Assembly: GCF_003014485.1 (NCBI RefSeq)
Contig: NZ_PYGA01000002.1
Span: forward strand, 62,001 to 126,000
Origin: Murinocardiopsis flavida
GTDB taxonomy: Bacteria; Actinomycetota; Actinomycetes; Streptosporangiales; Streptosporangiaceae
Direction of reading: 5' to 3'
Length of the DNA stretch: 64,000 nt
In this document: piece by piece, positions 58,161 through 64,000 of the stretch
Position numbering within the stretch: the first letter of the stretch is position 1
How the letters are laid out: each line of letters begins with the position of its first letter
Translations under genes and position numbers: made by a program
The notes under the pieces: generated by a model
What the model saw: only the letters and a program-made list of their open reading frames with translations
The model's database searches: none
What the model was told of the DNA's origin: nothing

Positions 58161-59414
58161 CCCGCGGGGCGCCTCCCCCGCGCGGCCGGGTGCCGGCCCC
58201 CGCCGTCGGGGACGCGTGCACAGGACCGCGGCGACGGTGGGCGGGACGCAGGCCGCCAGCGCGCAGCTCATCCAGAACACCGCCGCGGGCAACGGGTGCC
58301 AGAGGCTCAGCGCGCCGACGGCGACGGCCGGCAGCCCGGCGCCGAGGTAGAACACGAGGTAGAGCAGCGAGGCGATCGCCCCTTGGGCGTCCGGCGGCGC
58401 CTGCGCGCTGACCGCGGCCGTCGCGCCGCCGTAGGCCAGTCCGAGCCCCGTGCCGGTCAGGACGGCGGCGGCGACGGTGAAGGGCACCGAGGTGCCCCCG
58501 GTCGACGCCAGGGTGACGAGCCCGGCGAGGACGGCGCCCAGCCCCGCCGCCTGTGCGGCCCGCGGGCCGCACCAGGCCACGAGGGGCTGGGCCAGTCCGG
58601 AGCAGACCAGGACCGCGCCGATGACGCCGCCGGACAGCGCCAGGTCCGCGCTGCCGGCGGCGCGGTCGAGCACGGCCCCCATGACGGCGAGGAACAGTCC
58701 TGCGGCGGCCCAGGCGAGGAACCCGGCGGCACCCGCTGTGGCGAACAGCATCCGCATGCCCCGGGGCACGTGCGCGCGGGCCGGACCCCGGCGCGCCCCC
58801 TGCGGGCGGCCGAGGACCGCCACCCGCTGCCAGGCGATCGCGAGCAGCACCAGGTGCACCAGGTACGGCAGCACCAGCGGCTCGGGCGCGTACTGCGCCA
58901 GCAGCCCCGCCCCGATCGGGCCCGCGGCGGCACCGGTGACGAACGCGGTGCTCGCCCGCAACGAGGCCCGGGCCCGGTCGCCCCCTGGGGCGCGCCGCAC
59001 GATCAGCGCGCTCGCGGCACCGGTGACGGCGCCCAGTGCGAGGCCCTGCGCGGCGCGCCCGGCCAGCAGCCACCCCGGCCCCTGCGCCGCCGCGAAGCAC
59101 AGTGATCCGAGCGCCGCGATCACGATGCCGGCGCGCAGCAGGGAGCGATGGCCCACCGCGTCGGAGAGGGTGCCGAACAGCAGCAGCACGGGCGCGCTGA
59201 CCACGGCGAACGTCGCGTAGACGAGGGTCATGCCCAGATCGCCGATCCCGAAGGCCTGCTGGTAGCCGGGATACAGCGGGCTGGGCAGATAGGCCCCGGC
59301 GGTGAGCACCACCAGCAGGTAGGACGCCGCCCGCCCGGCGCGCGCGGCAGCGCGGTCGGGGACGGCGGGGCGGCGGGCACGGGAGGGCGCGCTGGGGCGC
59401 AGGACAGTAGGCAC
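58149..59414 (-). CDS. MFS transporter (12-TMS efflux type)
   Basis: Integral membrane protein of about 421 residues from GTG 59414 (a TTG 39 bases upstream is the only longer choice). Segments: ASYLLVVLTAGAYLPSPLYP, LFGTLSDAVGHRSLLRAGIV (A-loop motif), GWLLAGRAAQGLALGAVTGA, and ALIVRRAPGGDRARASLRAS. Resembles AraJ/YfcJ-like exporters. Divergent from a LysR regulator with a short shared promoter region, suggesting the LysR controls it. Confidence 0.88.
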   Translation of the reverse strand: MPTVLRPSAPSRARRPAVPDRAAARAGRAASYLLVVLTAGAYLPSPLYPGYQQAFGIGDLGMTLVYATFAVVSAPVLLLFGTLSDAVGHRSLLRAGIVIAALGSLCFAAAQGPGWLLAGRAAQGLALGAVTGAASALIVRRAPGGDRARASLRASTAFVTGAAAGPIGAGLLAQYAPEPLVLPYLVHLVLLAIAWQRVAVLGRPQGARRGPARAHVPRGMRMLFATAGAAGFLAWAAAGLFLAVMGAVLDRAAGSADLALSGGVIGAVLVCSGLAQPLVAWCGPRAAQAAGLGAVLAGLVTLASTGGTSVPFTVAAAVLTGTGLGLAYGGATAAVSAQAPPDAQGAIASLLYLVFYLGAGLPAVAVGALSLWHPLPAAVFWMSCALAACVPPTVAAVLCTRPRRRGPAPGRAGEAPRGSGR

Positions 59415-59444
59415 ACCGCCAGGGTCGCCGCCATGAGCCGGAGA

Positions 59445-59461
59445 GAAAAGCAAACGTTTTC
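59445..59461. promoter_or_regulatory. Inverted repeat between the MFS and LysR genes
   Basis: GAAAA-gcaaacg-TTTTC (17 bases) includes the AAACGTTT palindrome and lies in the short divergent gap, a candidate LysR binding site that could control both genes. Confidence 0.45.
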
Positions 59462-59486
59462 GAGAAGGATCATGCAGAATGATTCA

Positions 59487-60419
59487 ATGATCGATCCACG
59501 GCTCCGGATGCTCCAGCTCGTCGCCCGCCACGGAACGGTCACCGCGGCGGCCGAGGCGCTGCACTACACCCCGTCCGCCGTCTCCCACCAGCTCCGTCAG
59601 CTCTCCGCCGACCTCGGTGCGGACCTGGTCGTCCAGCAGGGGCGCGGGGTGCGGCTGACCGCCGCGGCGCACACGGTGCTGCGCCACACCGAGATCCTGC
59701 ACGCGCAGGCCGAGCGGGCGCGGGCCGAACTGGCCACCGCGGACGAGCCCGCCGGCCCGTTCACGCTGTGCGGCTTCTCCACCGCGGCGACCCGCCTGCT
59801 GCCCCCCGCTGCGGCGGCCCTGCGCGACCGCTTCCCCCGGGTGGCGGTGCGCGTGATCGAGGCCGAACCCGTGCGCTGCTTCGACCTGCTGGGCGCCGGG
59901 GACGCCGACCTCGCCCTCGTCATCCCCACCGCCGACACCCCGTCGGCGGCCGACCGGCGCTTCGACCAGCAGCCCCTCCTCGACGACCCGCTCGACCTGG
60001 TCGTCCCCGCCGACCACCCGCTGGCCGCCCGTTCGACGGTGACCCTCGCCGACACGGCCGACGAGCCCTGGATCGTGGGACGGCCGGGCAGCACCTACTA
60101 CCACCTCGTGCTCACCATGTGCATGGCCGCCGGCTTCATCCCCGACATCGCCCACCACGCCGACGAGTGGGACACCGGCAGCGCCCTGGTCGCCCACGGT
60201 TTCGGGATCATCCTGGTGCCGCGCCTGGCCCGGCTGCACGCCGACTGGCCGGTGACCCGGATCCCCCTGCACGGCGAACCGGCCCCCGTCCGCCGCGTCC
60301 TCGCCGTCACCCGGTTGGGCGGGCGCGACCACCCCACCGCCGCTGCGGCGCTCGACGCCATCACCGCCACGGTGCAGCGCCTGCTGCCCCGCCGCGACGG
60401 CCCACCTCCGGCGGGCTGA
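59487..60419 (+). CDS. LysR-family transcriptional regulator
   Basis: Regulator of about 310 residues. HTH: LRMLQLVARHGTVTAAAEAL, HYTPSAVSHQLRQLSADLGA; effector domain: FTLCGFSTAATRLLPPAAAA, DLALVIPTADTPSAADRRFD, DLVVPADHPLAARSTVTLAD, and GSALVAHGFGIILVPRLARL. ATG 59487 is preferred since family homology begins at once; ATG 59472 is in frame but sits two bases from an AAGGA. Divergent from an MFS gene, its probable target. Confidence 0.9.
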   Translation: MIDPRLRMLQLVARHGTVTAAAEALHYTPSAVSHQLRQLSADLGADLVVQQGRGVRLTAAAHTVLRHTEILHAQAERARAELATADEPAGPFTLCGFSTAATRLLPPAAAALRDRFPRVAVRVIEAEPVRCFDLLGAGDADLALVIPTADTPSAADRRFDQQPLLDDPLDLVVPADHPLAARSTVTLADTADEPWIVGRPGSTYYHLVLTMCMAAGFIPDIAHHADEWDTGSALVAHGFGIILVPRLARLHADWPVTRIPLHGEPAPVRRVLAVTRLGGRDHPTAAAALDAITATVQRLLPRRDGPPPAG

Positions 60420-60655
60420 GGGCCGTTCCGGGCGGCGCCCCTCGACCGGCGGCGGCCGCCGGTACGCCGCGGACCGGATCCCGTGCGAGGGCGCACCGGC
60501 CGCCGCGGGTCCGGTCGGTTATTGCGGAACAAATCCGCATTTGGCGGAGTTGTACAGGCGTCGTCGGAAGACGGTGTGCCCCGCACCCGTTTCCGCCGAT
60601 CTCATTCCCGCGCCTCCGTCGCGGCCTGCCGTCCACGACCACACTCAGGAGACCT

Positions 60656-62119
60656 GTGTCCGGGCAAACAGCAAGCGTCGACGGCGGTGGCACGCAGCGG
60701 GGCACCGACCGGTTCGTGATCCCTTTGCTGCTGGTCTCGGCGTTCGTCGTCATCCTCAACGAGACGATCATGAGTGTCGCGCTGCCGGTGCTCAACCGCG
60801 ACCTGCACATCCCCGTCTCGACCGGGCAGTGGCTCACCTCGGCGTTCATGCTGGTTATGGCCGTCGTCATCCCCATCACGGGGTTCCTGCTCCAGCGGTT
60901 CACCCTCCGCCAGGTCTTCGTCGCGGCGATGACGCTGTTCTCCGCCGGGACCCTCCTCTGCTTCCTCGCGCCCGGCTTCGCCGTGCTGCTGACGGGCCGG
61001 ATCGTGCAGGCCGGCGGCACCGCCATCATGATGCCGCTGCTCATGACGACCGTGCTCACGATGGTCCCGGCCGACCGCCGCGGCCGCACGATGGGCAACA
61101 TCTCCATCGTCATGTCGGTCGCCCCGGCCCTGGGCCCGACGATCTCGGGGTTCATCCTCAACGCGCTCGACTGGCGCTGGATGTTCGGCCTGGTCCTGCC
61201 CATCGCACTGCTCGGCCTCACGCTGGGGGTGGCGTTCATCCGCAATGTCACCGAGCCCCGTCCGGCCGCCATCGACCTCCCCTCGGTCGTGGTGTCCGCG
61301 TTCGCCTTCGGCGGCCTCGTCTACGGCTTCTCCGCGCTCGGCGGCGAGGGCGCCGGATCGGCGCTGGTGCCCGCGTGGCTCGCCATCAGCGTCGGCGCCG
61401 TCGCCCTGGTCGTGTTCGTCGCACGCCAACTGCGGCTCCAGCGCGCCGAGAGCGCACTGCTCGACCTGCGGGTGTTCGGCTCCGCCCAGTTCTCGCTGTC
61501 GATCGCGCTGGTCGGGGTCAGCTTCATGGCGCTCTTCGGCGCGATCATCCTGCTGCCGATCTACATCCAGGACGTACTCGGCCTGAACACCTTGGTCACC
61601 GGCTTGGCGGTGCTTCCGGGCGGCCTCGTCATGGGGTTGATCGCGCCGCTGGTCGGCCGGCTGTTCGACCGGTACGGGCCGCGGCCGCTGGTCGCCCCGG
61701 GTGCCGCCGCGGTCGCACTGGTGCTGTGGGGCATGACGCTGTTCGGCCCTGAGACCCCCATCTACTTCGTCGTCGCCACGCACATGGTGCTCAGCGCCGG
61801 TCTCGGCTTCATGTTCACGCCACTTCTGACCGGGGCGCTCGGTTCGCTGCGCCCGGAGCTGTACTCGCACGGCAGCGCCGTCGTCGGCACCGTGCAGCAG
61901 ATCGCCGGGGCAGCGGGCACGGCGGCGTTCATCGCGATCATGTCGAGTGTCGCGGCCGGGCGCGCCGCCGAAGGCGCGTCGGAGGTCGCCGCCCAGGCCG
62001 GCGGGATCCACGTGGCCTTCATCGTCGGCGCGGCGATCGGCACAGTGGCCTTCGCGGCGACCTTCTTCGTCCGCCGCTCCCCCGACCAGAGCGCGGCACC
62101 CGGCGTCCCGGCGGCCTAA
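60656..62119 (+). CDS. MFS drug efflux transporter, DHA2 (EmrB/QacA) type
   Basis: Integral membrane antiporter of 487 residues from GTG 60656 (AGGAG six bases upstream). About 14 hydrophobic segments. IVILNETIMSVALPVLNRDL-like FVVILNETIMSVALPVLNRD is the DHA2 segment 1, TGQWLTSAFMLVMAVVIPIT segment 2, and SVAPALGPTISGFILNALDW the antiporter motif C. Encodes export of unknown hydrophobic or cationic compounds. Separate from the P450-linked MFS. It ends within an FAD-oxidoreductase fragment on the other strand. Confidence 0.92.
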   Translation: MSGQTASVDGGGTQRGTDRFVIPLLLVSAFVVILNETIMSVALPVLNRDLHIPVSTGQWLTSAFMLVMAVVIPITGFLLQRFTLRQVFVAAMTLFSAGTLLCFLAPGFAVLLTGRIVQAGGTAIMMPLLMTTVLTMVPADRRGRTMGNISIVMSVAPALGPTISGFILNALDWRWMFGLVLPIALLGLTLGVAFIRNVTEPRPAAIDLPSVVVSAFAFGGLVYGFSALGGEGAGSALVPAWLAISVGAVALVVFVARQLRLQRAESALLDLRVFGSAQFSLSIALVGVSFMALFGAIILLPIYIQDVLGLNTLVTGLAVLPGGLVMGLIAPLVGRLFDRYGPRPLVAPGAAAVALVLWGMTLFGPETPIYFVVATHMVLSAGLGFMFTPLLTGALGSLRPELYSHGSAVVGTVQQIAGAAGTAAFIAIMSSVAAGRAAEGASEVAAQAGGIHVAFIVGAAIGTVAFAATFFVRRSPDQSAAPGVPAA

Positions 62120-62349
62120 CCCGGCCGGGCGGCCCGCCGGCGCGCCGCGTCGAAGAACGCCGCGAAGCAGGTGCAGGTGTCGATGGCGCCGCCCCACGCG
62201 TGGGTGAACCGCGCGTCGGCCAGGGCGGGGAACGCGGCACCGAACTGGGCGGCGAGCCGCTCGAACGTCGCGGCGCGGGTGTCGTGCCCGGCGCGCACCC
62301 GGCCGGAGTAGTGGTACACCGCGTCGTAGCCGCCCCACAGGATGCGGTG
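62116..62349 (-). pseudogene. Fragment of an FAD-dependent (DAO-type) oxidoreductase
   Basis: Minus-strand frame coding RILWGGYDAVYHYSGRVRAG, then LAAQFGAAFPALADARFTHA and WGGAIDTCTCFAAFF before its stop at 62116. WGGYDAVYHYxGRVR and FTHxWGGAIDTCTRF are, as I recall, conserved internal segments of GlpO/PuuB-like FAD oxidoreductases. Both the FAD-binding N-terminus and the rest of the C-terminus are missing and no start codon fits, so this is a decayed remnant. Its last four bases overlap the MFS stop. Confidence 0.7.
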
Positions 62350-62441
62350 ACACCGGGGTGACGCACGGGCGCGCTCAGCCGTGCCCGTGCGGCGGCCGGG
62401 GCCGCGCCGGGCGCGCGCCGCGTCCCGGCGGCGGGGGCGCG

Positions 62442-64000
62442 TCACCCGAGGTCGGGCAGGTCCTTGAGCTGCTTGCGCGAGGTGACGCCGAGCTTGCGGA
62501 AGATGCTGCGCAGGTGGGCGTCGACGGTGCGCGGGCTGAGGAACAGGCGCGCGGCGACCTCCTTCGTCATCGCACCGGCCGCGACCTGGCGCGCGATGTG
62601 CATCTCCTGCATGGTCAGCCGGTCGTAGGTGTGCGCGGAGCGGCTGCGCGCCACCTCCCCTGTCGCGCGCAGCTCGTCGGCGGCCCGCTGGGCGAACGCC
62701 TCCATGCCGATCCGCGACAGCTGCTCGTGCGCGGTGCGCAGCTGGTCGCGTGCGTCGCGGCGGCGGCCGGCCCGGCGCAGCCACTCCCCGTACCGCAGGT
62801 GCGCCCGCGCGAGGTCCGGGGCCAGCGGGGTGTCGGCCAGGCGCTCGACGGACTCCCGGTAGTCGTCCTCCGCGCCGCGGACCAGGGCCCGCGCCCCCGC
62901 CGCGATGCCGAGGGCGTAGCCGGTCCCCGAGGGCGCGGTGCGCTCGACCAGGGACTCCAGCGCCGATTCCGCGACGCCGTGCTCGCCGCACCGGACCGCG
63001 GCCTCCACCAGTTCGGGCAGTGTGAACCCGGCCTGGAAGAGGGCGCCCCCGTCGACGGTGCGCCGGGCCGCGTCCAGCGCGGCCGGGTACTCGCCGAGGC
63101 CGTTGTACAGGACGGCGGCGGGCCCGCTGGTGTCCGCGGCCAGCTGGCCGATGCCCCGGCTCGCCGCCTCGGCGAACAGGTCGAGCGCCTCTTGGCGGCG
63201 GCCGCGGACCGCCGCCAGCTGCACCCGCGAGTACAGCTGGGGCACGTCGCCGAGGGCGTCGGCGATGGCCTCCTCCTCGGCGATCGCCGCCATCGCCCGC
63301 CCGAAGTCGCCCGTGAGCACCGCGGACACCGCCGCCTGCGACAGGCCGAGCCGGATGGTCAGCGGTGACCCGGTGTCGCGCCCGGCCCGCACCAGCCACT
63401 CGACGATCGCCGTGTGCAGGTCGAAGTCCCACAGTTCGCCCGCGACCATCGTGGCGAGCGCGGGAACCCGGGTCCAGCCGGCGTCGTCGCCGGTGAGGAC
63501 CTGCCGGAGCGCGGGCACACCGTCGCGGTGGCCCGCGGTGCTCAGCAGCACCAGCGCGTCGAGGAGGTCCGGCGGCCGCGCCGCGGGCGGCGCCGCGCGG
63601 GCCGCGTCGAGCACCCGTTCCATGACCCCGGCCGCCCTGCCGACGACGAGGCCCATCTCCAGTGCCGCCACGAAGGATTCGCGCGACCGTTCCGGGTCTC
63701 CGGCGGCGAGCCGCTGCGCCGCCCGCAGGATGAGGTCGGGTCCGCTGGCGGCGCCGTCGGCGCCGCCGACGAACGCGATCTGCCCGCGCAGCAGGTCGAC
63801 CGACGCATGCCGGGCGTCATCGAGGGTCTCGGTGTCGATGCTGGCCAGCATGTCCGCCGCGGCGTCGGCCCCGCCCGCAGCCAGCGTGGCGCGCACGGCG
63901 GCGAGCGTGCGCTCGGTCTGCCTGCCGGGGGCGAGCGACAGCGCCGCCGCGCGTTCGAGGAAGGCGGCGGCCGCTGCGACGCCCCCGCGCGCCTGCGCGC
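62442..64000 (-). CDS. Large LuxR-family (LAL-like) regulator, C-terminal part
   Basis: The frame is open at the right edge; at least 519 codons are visible. The C-terminus is a LuxR HTH: LTMQEMHIARQVAAGAMTKE, VAARLFLSPRTVDAHLRSIF, RKLGVTSRKQLKDL. The rest is a helical, Ala/Leu/Arg-rich TPR-like region (for example YSRVQLAAVRGRRQEALDLF, GEYPAALDAARRTVDGGALF), as in LAL/MalT-type regulators whose P-loop ATPase domain lies N-terminally, here beyond base 64000. Target genes unknown. Confidence 0.9.
   Translation of the reverse strand, partial: AQARGGVAAAAAFLERAAALSLAPGRQTERTLAAVRATLAAGGADAAADMLASIDTETLDDARHASVDLLRGQIAFVGGADGAASGPDLILRAAQRLAAGDPERSRESFVAALEMGLVVGRAAGVMERVLDAARAAPPAARPPDLLDALVLLSTAGHRDGVPALRQVLTGDDAGWTRVPALATMVAGELWDFDLHTAIVEWLVRAGRDTGSPLTIRLGLSQAAVSAVLTGDFGRAMAAIAEEEAIADALGDVPQLYSRVQLAAVRGRRQEALDLFAEAASRGIGQLAADTSGPAAVLYNGLGEYPAALDAARRTVDGGALFQAGFTLPELVEAAVRCGEHGVAESALESLVERTAPSGTGYALGIAAGARALVRGAEDDYRESVERLADTPLAPDLARAHLRYGEWLRRAGRRRDARDQLRTAHEQLSRIGMEAFAQRAADELRATGEVARSRSAHTYDRLTMQEMHIARQVAAGAMTKEVAARLFLSPRTVDAHLRSIFRKLGVTSRKQLKDLPDLG

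Noticed and set aside
60602-62353. 583-codon minus-strand frame opposite the DHA2 exporter
   Set aside because: His/Asp/Arg-rich antisense of a clear membrane protein; no start site and no homology features.
1-64000. CRISPR arrays, tRNA or rRNA genes, insertion sequences, integrases
   Set aside because: No regularly spaced repeats with unique spacers, cloverleaf-like sequences or transposase motifs were seen on either strand.

Overview
The window is very GC-rich (roughly 70% or more by eye), with dense, often ATGA- or GTGA-overlapping operons, many GTG starts and GC-rich stem-loops lacking U-tracts where genes converge. Together with ECF sigma, SCO/PCuAC/Dyp copper genes, a DUF574 methyltransferase and several LacI regulators this indicates a mycelial actinomycete (Streptosporangiales or Streptomycetales grade; genus not determined). 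No tRNA, rRNA, insertion sequence, integrase or CRISPR array was seen. The layout looks like an accessory chromosomal arm devoted to nutrient uptake, secretion and efflux.

Layout. 1-4097: a CitA-type sensor kinase (C-terminus beyond the left edge) divergent from a tripartite tricarboxylate transporter (tctC-tctB-tctA). 4212-12489: an eight-gene minus-strand operon (BtpA-like, PfkB kinase, RbsBAC-type sugar importer, phosphotriesterase-homology hydrolase, GATase1-like protein, TenA-like protein) facing a LacI regulator, with a matching palindrome at each end of the promoter region. 12592-15494: DUF574 methyltransferase, VOC protein, secreted HAD phosphatase. 15906-22319: ECF sigma factor, SCO, PCuAC and Tat-exported Dyp peroxidase (copper delivery), a membrane protein and a frameshifted PepSY protein. 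22392-26091: P450-TetR-ferredoxin divergent from a drug-efflux MFS, with an inverted repeat on the P450 promoter. 26114-28541: AAC(3)-like acetyltransferase, NmrA-like protein and a membrane-protein remnant.

28644-33153: GntP-family transporter, CaiB-type CoA transferase, CitE-like lyase and LysR regulator (organic acid catabolism). 33562-40403: LacI regulator, glycoside ABC importer and cytoplasmic GH3 glycosidase. 40493-43665: three exported proteins sharing a repeated Cys-x-Cys domain, two of them with OmpA-like domains, next to a PucR-like regulator. 44960-52919: LacI regulator, Gfo/Idh/MocA oxidoreductase, PmoA-like (DUF6807) protein, cupin, a second sugar ABC importer and a DUF624-like membrane protein. 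52980-55095: haloacid dehalogenase and MFS. 55551-57251: a large exported protein with a class III (pilin-type) signal. 57387-62119: GNAT-like protein, two more MFS exporters and a LysR. 62116-62349: fragment of an FAD oxidoreductase. 62442 to the right edge: a large LuxR-type regulator, partial.

The strongest candidates for undescribed biology are the Cys-x-Cys/OmpA exported operon, the pilin-signal giant protein and the BtpA/PTE/GATase/TenA sugar operon.
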